From: Haemonchus contortus
Lineage: Eukaryota; Nematoda; Chromadorea; Rhabditida; Trichostrongylidae
NCBI GenBank assembly: GCA_000469685.2
Contig: LS997567.1
Span: 11,544,299 to 11,608,298 of the forward strand
Direction: 5' to 3'
Length of the DNA stretch: 64,000 nucleotides
The translations under genes were made by a program, and so were the position numbers. Of this stretch, positions 35,701 through 45,000 are shown in pieces (position 1 is the stretch's first letter; each line of letters opens with the position of its first letter). The notes beneath the pieces were generated by a model. That model did no database searches, was not told the DNA's origin, and saw only the letters and a program-made list of their open reading frames with translations.

Positions 35701-37544
35701 AATTAATGGGGGGACTCTTGAATGGAGGAATACGTCTGTCCCGATAACTGGCATTCGAGCGTACCTCAAGCTCATGGCATATTGGAACATAGCACCCGCC
35801 TGTGCGACACTCGAAAAAGCCGAAAAGGAACACTAATAAGAGTCGAGGATAGGAAGCTGAAAAGAGGGCAAGTTCTCAAAAAACTTTTCAAAACAACTAA
35901 CTCGAGATTATGGACCTGTTTAAGCATCCAGTAATGCAAGACGAGTCAATACCAGGGGCAGCAGGTGTCAAAATCATTTCTGATTGTGTTTGAAAAAGTG
36001 CACAAGAAGGGTGGTTTTCAAAAGGGGACCGAATTTATTAGTAGTTTTTAGAAAGTAGAAATGTGTTCTCAGCGCACTTTATGCGTAGTAGTATTTAGTT
36101 ATTGCCAGCCCATCAAATACACCAGTCGAGGAAAGCAACCAATGAGAAGGGTGCGGCTCACCATTGAGCCGCGCTGTCGTCAAAGGGTTTATATAGTCAG
36201 TATGCTTCCTTCTTTTTTTCCGGCGCATTACAGCGAGGTTAAAAATTACTTAGACAAGAGAATCTTCGAACCTTAATGTGAGCTCAAAGTACAGCTCTAG
36301 ACAATTGCAGGATTGCCTCCTATTCTTGTCTATTTACCATCATCTCAACTGCTATACCGTCTCGGAATATTGTCAGGTGTTCTTGATTTTCGATTTTCTT
36401 TTTTCATTCTCACTCTATTTGCGGTACGTCCTGTCCACAGTGAGCAGTGAACTCTCCTCTGTTGCTAATTTCTAACCACCAGTTCCAAGAGCTGAGACGT
36501 ATAGGAGAGGTGTCAGATTTCAGCTCATGCCCCGTACATATTTGGCGCACCCTCCATCTACCGCTAGTTATCGGACTTCTCATCCTTTACACTCCACATG
36601 CACTTTTTCCAAACCATTCTTATTGTCTCTGAACTGATCTGACGATTTTTATTCAAACCCCTTCGCACCTCGGTGCACACCCTGCTTATCTCTTTCCTTG
36701 CTTTCCCACTTTTTTCGAATGTTTTCAAGAGAATCTGAATTTCCGACTTTAGCTCCGCTAATCTCGGCGTAACTTTCACCTGCGGTGAGCGTTTTACCTT
36801 CCTTTTCCTTAGTTCCAGAGTAGAATTGCAGAGTTAAGCTCCGCCCACTCAAACACACACATACTCCACCCATCATGACCTTTGACTTCCTTTCTCTGCT
36901 AGCCATTGTCCAGTTATTTTGTAGACCCCGAAGCTTTACGAACATGTTCCGAAGTTTGATCTGACCCTCCTTCACCCATCAGGCTTTTCGATATTTGGTG
37001 GCTAACACAAACATTTGATCATTCCTTGTTTGAAAACTTATTTTTTTTTACCGTGCCTTGGAACGTTTGCCAATTTTTTTGTAAATTTTTAATCCTAACT
37101 TTTATAACCTAATTAATTTACTTTGATAACTTCAACTTCTTTTTTTGGATTCTAGACGTAACTGAACCTAGAGAATTCCTGTATACCTTACAGTTGCAAT
37201 ACAGCGTCTTTAATATAGTAACGGTTCAATGCGGTAGCCTTGAACAAGGTGTTAGGCTGCGGCTTCCATTGGTTGGTTGTTCTACATTTCTGATCAGTAT
37301 AAAAATACGTCGAGATGAACCTGGACCTTACAAAAGTTTTTTTTAGAATGCTGCCTCGTCTCAGTTGGTGTATTTGAGTGTGGGGGTGGTTTGTGCCGTG
37401 GCATTGATGGCTCCAACTCAAGGTGATCCGGCTGCTGCTAACTCTCTTTTGTCTCATCATTTCCACCTCACTGTACCCCAAAAGCTAGTCGCTGCTTACA
37501 TTCTAGGAATTGTATCTATTCTTCTACTTCGCCCTATGACATGA
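23746..37544 (+). CDS. MOSPD1/3-like MSP-domain membrane protein
   Basis: Six plus-strand exons: 23746-23878, 24067-24142, 24568-24649, 24744-24884, 26925-27050, 37347-37544. All junction phases match and the sum is 252 codons including TGA (251 residues; MOSPD1 of vertebrates is a little over 200). Exons 1-4 encode an MSP domain (VFLSVSEIEFPVSELSARRV, YNPYGHPIQYK, RDRLRIEIMRPGETE, ILGARDILLRTV). Exon 5 encodes a polar linker (HHFANGSSPNSMDLL) and is the least certain. Exon 6 encodes two membrane segments and the end LTVPQKLVAAYILGIVSILL, close to the MOSPD1/3 C-terminus. The family is ER-anchored and its MSP domain binds short FFAT/FFNT-type motifs. Introns 4 (2.0 kb) and 5 (10.3 kb) are loaded with transposons. 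An in-frame stretch in intron 3 (about 24,200-24,285) mimics an exon but breaks the phase. Confidence 0.88.
25384..26655 (+). repeat. Modular repeat copy in MOSPD intron 4
   Basis: Head GGCGGCTACGCACGCTGTCG at 25,388 with the hairpin GCACGC/GCGTGC. Next come segments shared with 61,680-61,950 (GTACTCCGATGTATCC, GTAGTCGAAGAAACCCTGTG), GC-box units (25,850-26,130) and the end module (26,160-26,600: GTGGGCGGGGCTTCGC, GGGCGGAGCTCCGCAGAGC). A CAGA/CAAA tract and GGTTTATATATAGTAAGG close it. Non-coding. Confidence 0.65.
27051..27102 (+). repeat. Tandem duplication at the exon-5 donor
   Basis: GTAAAGGTAAAGGTACAGGT followed by GATGG occurs twice in a row. The first GTAAAG is the exon-5 donor of MOSPD, so several equivalent GT sites lie within 50 bases. 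C and G homopolymer runs lie at 27,160-27,180 and 27,256-27,266. Confidence 0.8.
27110..28320. other. Intron sequence, nothing recognised
   Basis: First part of MOSPD intron 5. Apart from homopolymer runs no repeat or exon was recognised. Confidence 0.4.
28322..29430 (+). pseudogene. Mariner relic in MOSPD intron 5
   Basis: Begins GGGTGTCGGGAAAAGTCGAG, a decayed form of the terminal repeat of the element at 55,431-56,653. Plus-strand fragments match that transposase: NPHRKSQCLPVDVRPHLATK near 28,900, MGNTRPAHLRTL and LERLGIVWLPHFLH near 29,140-29,220, and EVKLVVDVRIVSGLFSSRR near 29,310. Many stops and frame changes are present, and the aspartate that should precede NTRPAH is glycine. Orientation is opposite to the related relic at 32.2-33.3 kb. 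Confidence 0.7.
29900..30890. other. Intron sequence, nothing recognised
   Basis: Between the piggyBac-like left end and a GC-box array. No exon or repeat recognised. Confidence 0.35.
30950..31862 (+). repeat. Modular repeat copy with about six GC-box units
   Basis: About six degenerate units of ~115 bp, each with CTGCATCTCTACCAA-like and AGTGGGCGGAGTC-like motifs. They are followed by CAAACAGACAAACAAAGCG and GGTTTATATATAGCAAGG. It lies in MOSPD intron 5 and is the most expanded array of the second unit type in the window. Confidence 0.65.
32240..33346 (-). pseudogene. Mariner relic, same family as 55.4 kb
   Basis: Right end at 33,330-33,346 (TTTTGAGACACCC) is a decayed terminal repeat. Just inside it, GTTGGTCGGACATAAATC matches 56,464-56,482. 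Minus-strand fragments read IAQNKKWVTHEDPHRKSQWL, corresponding to DEKWISYENPHRK in the better copy (first catalytic aspartate lost), and DVRPQLATKRGDM. Multiple stops. The left end is not clear. Confidence 0.7.
33357..34992 (+). mobile_element. Tc5/pogo-like DDE element with ~290-bp inverted flanks
   Basis: About 290 bp at 33,357-33,650 recur inverted at 34,706-34,992. Shared motifs include TTTTTGAACGCTGATTTCAA, GCAGCGATGGCCGAGCTGGG, and TTTTATAAAAAGTGTCCTAA. Between them lies a DDE transposase relic on the plus strand. Long terminal repeats are typical of Tc4/Tc5-type nematode elements. The flank motifs continue beyond the right repeat (CATCTTGAATGGCCACTGCG), so insertion of a transposase fragment between two SINE-like repeats is an alternative. 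Each repeat contains a B-box-like GGTTCGAATCC (one mutated). Confidence 0.5.
33719..34346 (+). pseudogene. DDE superfamily (DDE_1, Tc5/pogo-like) transposase fragment
   Basis: Readable catalytic part: LLIVDSWSSFKAHEAVQGVL, then VKLLTIPRGLTSQIQPSDVY, then, after a frameshift near 34,100, NLPFKAMYERTVFFVISHDL and SFSTTRFEESLSHSWFAAGY. The VDSW and QPSDVYF motifs correspond to the second and third acidic residues of DDE_1 transposases. The N-terminal DNA-binding domain and first aspartate were not recognised. The superfamily call is by motif memory; the exact family is less sure. Confidence 0.6.
35035..35595. other. Intron sequence, nothing recognised
   Basis: Between the DDE element and the piggyBac-like right half. 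Confidence 0.35.
36560..36985 (+). repeat. Degenerate GC-box units
   Basis: Diverged relatives of the first GC-box unit type (GTCTCTGAACTGATCTGACG, GACTTTAGCTCCGC, AGCTCCGCCCACTCAAACAC). It lies a few hundred bases before the last MOSPD exon. Confidence 0.4.
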
Positions 37545-37784
37545 CATTTCTCTATTCTATTTCTATGGCTGCTGCTGCTCCATTGCCATTCTCACATTAC
37601 AACATTCTTTTTTTTTCCAGCTGTTTTTTTCATCACGTAGCCAAGATATTGACATTGTACGCCCGCACCTATAGTATGACTCACGTCTAGTATGTGGGGC
37701 TCAAATAGTTGCCAGTCCCCCGATCCACGTCAGATTTATTTTTTTGCGCCTGCATTCTTATCGTTGTTTTTGCAAAATATAATA

Positions 37785-38360
37785 TTAGGTTGATGCATAA
37801 TTATTGCGGATTTTTTCGCGGCTTTTTTCCCTCGATCGAATTTGAATATTGAGTTCGGGTTTTTTCTAAAAATGATCTACTTGATTTCCTCTACAAGAAT
37901 ATACCCAAAAAACATCCGCATATTCGCGAACTTAGGCTTAACTACTTCGAGAAAGATTGGAGGGTGGCACAGTCATTCCGCGATCTCAGTAACTTTTCGG
38001 CGATGGAACAACCAGGCAAAGCCAACCAAGAAATGGGATCGGCCTCTAAATCTGCCATACTCACCAGCAGAAACTTTTATGGATTATCCCGTCAACCGTT
38101 CATCGAAAAAAATGGCTAGAGAATGAAAGTTACGTTGATCTGGATGACTTGATGGCCGATGTCAAGGCGTGGACCGCCCCTAAAGATCAAAACTTCTTCG
38201 CTTTTGGGATCCGACTAACTAATCAATGGGAAGCAGTGCTTGACGTAGATGGTGAGCAAGTTCCGGAGTTATTATTTGAATGTGTCTTTGCCTAGTATTT
38301 CTATATTTTTTTCAGTAAAATTCGCTGGAAAAAATACGCAATACTTGTGCATCATCCTAA
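37785..38360 (+). mobile_element. Deleted mariner element
   Basis: Starts TTAGGTTGATGCATAATTAT and ends at GTGCATCATCCTAA (38,360), 576 bp. Plus-strand remnants: an N-terminal piece (NYFEKDWRVAQSFRDLSNFS) and a C-terminal piece (LTNQWEAVLDVDGEQ) matching mariner termini, with the catalytic core missing. Confidence 0.8.
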
Positions 38361-38449
38361 TATATAGAGGCAGGTAAAATGCAGGGGAAATAGAAAATAT
38401 CAAAATAATCGTGTTTGACCGCCAGAAAATCATGTGTACTCTCACTAGA

Positions 38450-38685
38450 TCACCAAATAAACGATCGCTGAAAAGTTACTGAGATCGCGGAATGACTGTA
38501 CCACCTTCCAATCTTTCTCGAAGTCGTAAAGCCTAATTTTGCGAATATGCGGATGGTTTTTCGAGTATATTCTTGTAGAGGAAATCAAGTAGATCATTTC
38601 TAGAAGAAACCCGAAGTCGTTATTCAAATTTTATTAGGAGAAAAAAAGTCGCGAAAAAATCCGCAATAATTATGCATCAACCTAA
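38450..38685 (-). mobile_element. One-ended fragment of the same mariner family
   Basis: Ends ATTATGCATCAACCTAA at 38,685. Minus-strand reading gives RLYDFEKDWKVVQSFRDLSN. No second end visible. Confidence 0.75.
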
Positions 38686-38759
38686 TATTAAATCTGACGT
38701 GAATCGGGGGAATGGCAACTATTTGAGCCCCACATACTAGACGTGAGTCATACTCTTTC

Positions 38760-39970
38760 TCGAGACGTCTTTCCTCCACTGTCTTCCATTGTATCAAGAC
38801 TGCCCTAACTGATGGTTGTGCTCAGTATAACTGTATAGACCGATATCCATAACTGAGCACATTTAGGTTTTTATAGCCTATGAGGATTGGTTTGTTATTA
38901 TTCATCATCAGTGCGGGTTTGCCTTTATAAAGTGTTTCGAAATGCTTCGAGTTTGGCAGCTCCATGAAAAATGTTCACAGTCGCTGCCAACTACAAGTGC
39001 CAATTACCGAAAGGTATTCACGTCCCGACGAATGTTAGGCTCAGTTCTCAAAATGAAAAGTCCTGACACGATCATCGCTAGTTGGTCGAGCGGCAGAGTG
39101 CCCAAGCTTGGGCGATATAGCAAACAACGATACCTACACGATAGAAGGCGTGCTATAACCAGCGTACCATGCCCCCACGATCCCTCACAGTGGATTTGAT
39201 TTTGCCATGACTCGCGCGGGAGGGTGGCACGTATTTGTCGGTGGGTTTGCGGCACCGAATTTAATCTGGCCTATACGTTGCGCGTTCCAAATTGCCAGCA
39301 CGGCTCTCCCTTTGTCATTCTTTCCACAATTAATTGGAAAGAAATATAAATGCGAGGTTAGGAAAATTGGATACAATCGAACAAAAAGTTACAGGGACAT
39401 GCCTCGCTTTGGACCATGTGTATGTATATGAGATGTTTTTGATCCAATTATTACACTGCGTTATACCTAAAACGACAATGTATTCGAAAGGCAAGATATT
39501 CAGCAGGGCAGAGCAGACCACATTTGTAAGAAAAAGGAGCAGATAATACAAAAGGATATAGTTCACGGTTGTCTTAGTAAGATATTCGTAAGAAAAAAAC
39601 TTCGTACTTCGTAAAAAAAAACTTGCGACTAATACGGTCAAATTCGACTATACTCCGCAAAAAAGAGAAATTCAATGTATGCACACATTAGGATGATTGA
39701 TACGAAACTGAGAGAAAATGAAGGCAACAAAACGCATCATCTTGCTAATGGAGCTCTCCAAAACTTTCCAGACCACTGTTTCCACAATCCTAATTATTTG
39801 CGATATTAATTAACAATGTTTACAATACGTCGTTGAAGTTGCCATTTTTGAAGAGAGCCGACTGGTCAGAAAAAGTTACCGTACACTGCACTTTGATGAG
39901 AAAAGAGCTACGGATCGGCTATAATCCGATACATCGAGAACCATATCAGAATCCTTGTCCTTGGTGGCAC
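38760..39970. other. No gene recognised
   Basis: About 1.2 kb between mariner fragments and the maT-like element. No exon with convincing splice sites or known motif was found. Confidence 0.35.
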
Positions 39971-39977
39971 GTTACTG

Positions 39978-41147
39978 CAGGGTGCGCCATAAATATGGTA
40001 ACAAAAAATCGTGCTACGGAAAGCACAGTTCGTATTGATACAAGGTGACTTCATGTGAGCTACTCACTACGAACATACGGTCATCTTATACAGCCGTCTC
40101 CTGTACTATTTATAGCTCGAAGACGCTACGGCTACTCATCAACGGTGGCACGCAGTTTTTCGGGAAACTCCAGCCCGGGCTTTCTCCAGTGATTTTGTAG
40201 GAGCGGCGGCAGTGGTCTGTTTTGAAGCGTAGGCTTTGCTCTCCAGTATGGACTATATAAAGCGACCCATCGGATCGTGGTCCGGGAAATTCGTAGGATT
40301 GGAGGCTGGGATAATTTCGCGAACATTTCCTTAGCACCACTCTTGATCTTTCCATTCGTAAGTGCGCCGTAGTTTTCGAATCGTATCCCTGGAAAGACCT
40401 TTGACCCTGAGCTGCATCCTTTCAGAAAAACCCTTCTTGAAGATGTTCGGAACTTTCTCAACCGAAATTTGGGATATCGCTCTGATGGGAGAGATTCTAA
40501 TCCAAACCCTTCAGCATTTGTGGCGTGAATTATAAATACACTCTGGGATCTCAACATTTCTTCCACGCTGAACAACCTCTGGCCAGAAAAATGTGTGTCG
40601 ATGCGCGTGCCGCGTGCAAGTAGCGCACTGCATTTGTTTTTCTCTCCGACTTTTCCGTCGAAAAGCGTAAAAGGTTTCGAATCCTATCCGGATACAGTAT
40701 TTACTCATGGTAGATTCTTCCCATCGGAGTAGAACATACAATCAAATCAACAGTCATTTTTCTCGTGTTTCTGTAGGTTACATAGCGTACTCCTTCACAA
40801 GCAACTGTATTCGGAAAAGGGATCGTATGTGAGACAGGGTGGCTGTTTTGAGGTTTATCGTTGACCTGTCTACACATCGCGATTAGAGAGACTGTCATGC
40901 GGGAAATGTCGAAACGAAGAGCGATCCAGGGAAAAGGACTCACCAAATGCGCGCAAAGACGAAACGGTAGGTGGATGTCTGCAAAGCTCCATCATTTTTC
41001 GAAATGTGACAAATTGAGAGCACCAAAGCAGGTGTATGGGCTAAGGTATATCAATAACATAAGGGAAGGTGCAGATTTGAAGGAACCCTTCAAACGACGG
41101 AATTACGGACGTCTGAAAAATTGTTACCATGTTTCTGGCGCACCCTG
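39978..41147 (-). mobile_element. maT/Tc1-like element with CAGGGTGCGCCA ends
   Basis: Inverted ends CAGGGTGCGCCATAAATATG at 39,978 and GTTTCTGGCGCACCCTG at 41,147, with TA following the right end. 1.17 kb. A decayed transposase lies on the minus strand. It sits about 300 bases downstream of the Rac-like gene. Confidence 0.7.
40110..40930 (-). pseudogene. maT/IS630-type transposase relic
   Basis: Minus-strand fragments in several frames. The C-terminal one reads FPDHDPMGRFI, stop, SILESKAYASKQTT, which corresponds to a P-D-x-N-P-M-D-x-x-I-W-S-I-L-E-x-K motif of maT-type transposases. The catalytic aspartate is replaced by glycine and the tryptophan codon by a stop. Upstream parts (RVKGLSRDTIRKLRRTYEW) resemble its middle region. 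Family call by motif memory. Confidence 0.55.
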
Positions 41148-41458
41148 TATATTTGCCTCAGAGTGGCGGCACTTGTATATCTTGTATATTATTATATGTC
41201 AGGACATTTTCCAATGAATATAACGAGAGACAATGAATAATGATCAGTAGCAACAACAATTTACATATGTAAGTACAGTGGTCATACAAATGCAGTGTCC
41301 ATATAAAAAAAGGGACGTGACAGATAGCACGAAACACTGCCCTCCAAGACAATATGGAAAAAAGAGGAGATAGAAGCGTTGGCGACCTGACTGTTCCGCT
41401 TCGAAATAAGTACGTAGTACGAAAAACGGATAATAGACCATCCTTCGAATTCGATTGG

Positions 41459-41982
41459 TCAAAGAACCATGCACGACTTCTTCTGTTTTAACTGTTTTGG
41501 ATTCATGACCGCGCGGACAGCCTCCTCGAAAACCTTCAACATTTAATCTCACGGTAAGAATCCACTGAGCCAAATGGACAAAAAGCGAACCTGCTTTAAT
41601 CCTTGTTGTGTAAGAGCTGAACATTCCAGGTATTTAACCGCTTTGATTTTCTGTGCACACTTCTGCCCTTGACTTCTCGTTATTGGCGGCCTCTCCTCGG
41701 TCGCACCTCTGCGAAGACTCGTTTCATCTCGCAAATCCAATTTCGTTCCTAAAAGATCTGACGCCGGCAGTGAATGGATCGTAGAGAAACGAGGAAATTC
41801 GTTTAAAAGTGTTGTCCCAACATACCAACAAGTAGTATAGGCGCATCTGGACAATGTTGGCGTATTTCTGGTATCCATTTAGTAGCCACATTGTCAAACG
41901 AAACTGGTGAAACAATGCTGAAGCAAAGCACGAAAACATCCGTTTGTGGGTAGCTCAACGGTCTAAGGCGATCGTAGTCTTC
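41459..41982 (-). CDS. mig-2: Rac/MIG-2-like Rho GTPase, last three exons
   Basis: Three minus-strand exons with matching phases: 41826-41982, 41591-41748, 41459-41533; introns of 77 and 57 bp. They encode 129 residues starting at the switch-II region ([19 protein letters not shown]) directly after a CAG-ending acceptor. The insert region follows ([20 protein letters not shown]). The guanine-binding motifs GTKLDLRD and LECSAL are intact. The protein ends KKSCMVL, a CAAX box whose final leucine predicts geranylgeranylation and membrane attachment. The wording [20 protein letters not shown] points to the MIG-2/Mtl branch rather than CED-10 or CDC-42; this is from memory. Exons for the first ~60 residues (P-loop, switch I, DTAG) were not found, so they are either far upstream or lost. 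Confidence 0.88.
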
Positions 41983-41999
41983 CTGGAACAAAAGAAAGT

Positions 42000-42465
42000 T
42001 TGAAATTTGCAAAGCTGCAGGGCTTTTTCATTGAAGTCTAGCAAATAATGTTGTGTTGGATTTTTTTGCATTTAACGACTTTTTGACCTGCGAGGTAATT
42101 CGACTCCTACTTACACCGTCTTATCCGGAATATGGTTTGAAACAAAGTTCGCGATAGAGATGTTTACCGTGATTTCTTACTGGGACGGATCTCTGGCTCT
42201 AGGATGCTACATGAACGTTGTCTTATTAAAAAAACGGGCCAGATTAGGCGCAATAAAGTCTAAAAACCAGTCGGAAAGCAATCCGCTTTCTGGTCACCGA
42301 CCAGGAAACGGATTGTTAATGGCCTTCTACAGAGGCTGCGGGCTGCGCTATCAGAACATGCTTACCATTCACACAACGTTAGCGGGAAGGGGGAGGGCGA
42401 ATGGCCTATTTCAGAAGTAGGGTAGGGAGGAATAAAGAAAAGATGGAAGAGTGAAGGAATCAGAT
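42000..42465. other. Upstream of the Rac-like exons, nothing recognised
   Basis: Should be intron of the Rac-like gene if its 5' exons exist. No P-loop or switch-I exon is visible. Confidence 0.4.
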
Positions 42466-42469
42466 GATA

Positions 42470-43170
42470 TGGATTATTCCGCTATAAAAGTGCAATCAGT
42501 GCGACGAACAAACATTCGCCATCTCTCGCTGTTTTGATATACCGCAACTGCCGATCCGGACGAAGAACGAACGATTCACCGGAGGGCGTAATTCACGATC
42601 CAGAAGTCAGAGAGAAGAATGGATGCAAACGGAGCCGATGGTAAGGACAGGGGTAACGGAACTTCTCCCCGATTGCGGCATTCTCCCTTGCGGCATGCGG
42701 CAAATGTGACTGCAACTACCGTACTCCCCCCGCTCCCCGCCAATCGATGGGACGCCGAATTGTTCGTTAATCGCCCTTTTTTATTAGATTTGATCGTTTT
42801 TCTATTTCTTTTTGATTTTTATGTTTATTAGACTTGATTAGTTAGAATGACTCGTCCTATGCAAGCGACGATCAAGAGTGCATTGAAATTGAAGAGAGCG
42901 GTCAGCCAATTCAAATAATTAAAGGACTCCCTATCTCACAAGTTGCGCGCTCCAATCTGCAATCGCAATCCTACGATACGCGGCGGGTGCGGCGTGCGCG
43001 ACGCCGTCTTCAGGGAGAAGTTCCCGGACCCTAAGGACAGCAGAGGAACCGCTACCATTATGCCACAACGGTGCAAGATCAGGAAGCCCAACAGTTGTGC
43101 CGGGCCCCAGGTCCTAGGATGTTATGCGCAAGTTTATTTACAGACTTCCTCGCTCTGAGGAGGGTGGTAG
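42470..43170 (+). repeat. Interspersed repeat with promoter-like start
   Basis: CTATAAAAGTGCAATCAGTG at 42,482 looks like a TATA box plus start region. Downstream sequence (42,760-43,020) resembles 22,860-23,110 near the MIGA/MOSPD promoters. An LTR or other retroelement remnant is possible, but no coding domain was recognised. Confidence 0.3.
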
Positions 43171-43433
43171 ACGAGAGCAACGAACGATTGCTCTCTCTTC
43201 AGCCATAAGTTGAGTTACCAAGATGTGGGTAACACAAACTATGACTAAGCGTCAAGTCCTCAACTCAAACTTGAGTTGTTATTGCAGGGCAGCTGAAGGT
43301 TACGGACTTGGCACTGCGAAAGAATGCCAACTCGAAAAGCTGAGGAACCACAGGCAATCCATGGTTACGGAGGTGTTTATCGGTGAGAGGCAATCGACGG
43401 ACACAAGGAAGCAATGGTGGGGAAAGAAAATTT

Positions 43434-45000
43434 GACTTGATTTGATTTGATTTATTACATGAGCAAAGCATCATGTGAACTAGACAAGGCAAAGGAATTC
43501 CCAAGAACGAAAGTCTATTGGTTGGTCCAGAACCCCGGATCATTTAAGATGAAAATTAACAAAAATAACAATGAAAAGCAGCTGGAGATACAAATCAAGA
43601 AAAAAAAGCGAAGAGGAAAAACGAAACGTAATAAAAAACAACAAGAACGTATAATAGAATACAACAAACTGTTTAGACTAGTTTGTGAAACTGAGCAACC
43701 GTTTTCGGCATGCCTCCCTTCTTGACAATTTTATTAAAAGCTGAACCTGCATGATGAAAAAAGAAATGAATTCTAAGGCTCGTGCTAGATCTAGCAAGAT
43801 ACATATATCCTGGCTCTAGCTCTACGGGTACGCAAGTCTCCTGCCCCGAACAGTTTATTTCTGTCAACCAATACTTTATAGAGCATCAGTACATCATTTA
43901 TTCTCATTCTTCCTTCGAGCGACTGCAAACCTAGTATTTCATTACGTTTCGAGCTATTAGGTATTGTAGCATAGTTGTAGCCGTGAATTCTAATCAATGA
44001 TTTCCTGGTAAAGTCATTTTGAACTTTCTCGAACGCTTTGACAAAAGACATTTTCTGAGAAGAATATATAACGGTCCCATATTCCAGCACAGGGCGAATG
44101 TAAGATTGTAAGCCCGGAGGAGAAGCCCTATAGCTAACGCCTTTGAAAAGATTGTAAATTTCATTGGAGGCCTTGTTAATTATCATATCTATATGGTCAT
44201 CAACGAAACTAAGTTTGTTCGAGAAACCCAAATCAGAAATTTTGTAAACCATCCGTCCTCCCGTCCATATGGTAGCAGAAGCTTGGAGACTGCGTAGGTG
44301 AGGACAGAATCAAAACCTTTGTTTTCTCAATTAATAACTGGTGTTCCCACTCTTTCGACCATTTACTCACAACATCAATTGCTTTTTGAAGAACACAACA
44401 ATCAGCCTTAGTTTGAATGACCATATGAATCTTGAGATCATCCGCAAAGACTACACTCAACTCCGAGGGGAATAATTGAAGAATTAAGCTCAGAAGTATT
44501 ATGCTGAAAAAGTAAAAGCGAGAGTACGCCACCTTACGGAACTCCACTTGATGCCATTTGAATGGAAGAAAAAGAATCATTGATGCGGACCTGAAAGGTA
44601 TGGTTAGTGAGGAATTCATGCAGCCATCTCAGCAACCGGCCCTTGATCGCAACTCTTTCCAGCTTGGAGACAATTTGTTATGGGGCACTTTGTCGAATGC
44701 CTTCATGAAGTCAAAGTAGATGATATGAACATTTCTCTTTTGATCACTTTCTAAGTACAATCATCAAGAGCTTCAAGAAGCTGAGATGTAGTTGACTTAT
44801 ATTTGACAAAGCCATGCTGGTTTGGGCTAATAACACGATGTTGGTCCAGGTGTTCCGACGTGAAAAGAAGCCCAAGAGCAGACGGAAGAGAAAGCAAATA
44901 ACGGTGCTCCCATTCAACAAAAACGGACCACAACCGCTGGGAGGCCGAAAAGATTAGCCAGTAGACAAGAGCGTTCAGGGAGGCTATAGGCATTAGGGAG
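43434..45000 (-). pseudogene. CR1/jockey-like LINE reverse transcriptase relic
   Basis: Minus strand, 5'-truncated. In order: NQHGFVKYKSTTSQLLEALD (fingers, near 44,800), the catalytic core as FADDLKIH (near 44,440), and the thumb/C-terminal region FSNKLSFVDDHIDMIINKAS, YIRPVLEYGTVIYSSQK, FTRKSLIRIHGYNYATIPNS. These motifs are typical of CR1/jockey-type non-LTR elements. Frame changes occur between 44,750 and 44,620 and again near 44,240. A short AAATC-type tail at 43,434-43,455 probably marks the 3' end. The endonuclease is absent. Confidence 0.8.

Larger units (their letters stand above)
29731..36187. mobile_element. Split piggyBac-like element ends
   Basis: A TTAA at 29,727-29,730 is followed by CCCTTCAACGACAGCGCGCC and GACAGACGCCTTTCGAAGC, matching the left end of the 9,320 element. 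The right half reappears at about 35,600-36,187, ending GCGCTGTCGTCAAAGGG. It shares internal sequence with 9,650-10,185 (AACATAGCACCCGCCTG, GACACTCGAAAAAGCC, AAGACGAGTCAATACC). If one copy, 4-6 kb of later insertions separate its halves; the right flank is TTTA, so loss of the TTAA or two independent fragments is possible. Confidence 0.5.
37674..38753. repeat. Inverted duplication carrying mariner ends
   Basis: A 67-bp outer arm (GTATGACTCACGTCTAGTAT at 37,674; inverse ending at 38,753) is followed inward on both sides by the end of the TTAGGTTGATGC mariner family. The left side has about 45 extra bases before the mariner. The arms extend inward to about 38,010 and 38,470. It lies just after the MOSPD stop codon. 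Confidence 0.7.

Noticed and set aside
37181..37265. Possible extra MOSPD exon after CCTTACAG
   Set aside because: The acceptor looks good and the frame is open, but the translation (LQYSVFNIVTVQCGSLEQ) has no family resemblance and exons 5 and 6 already join in phase.
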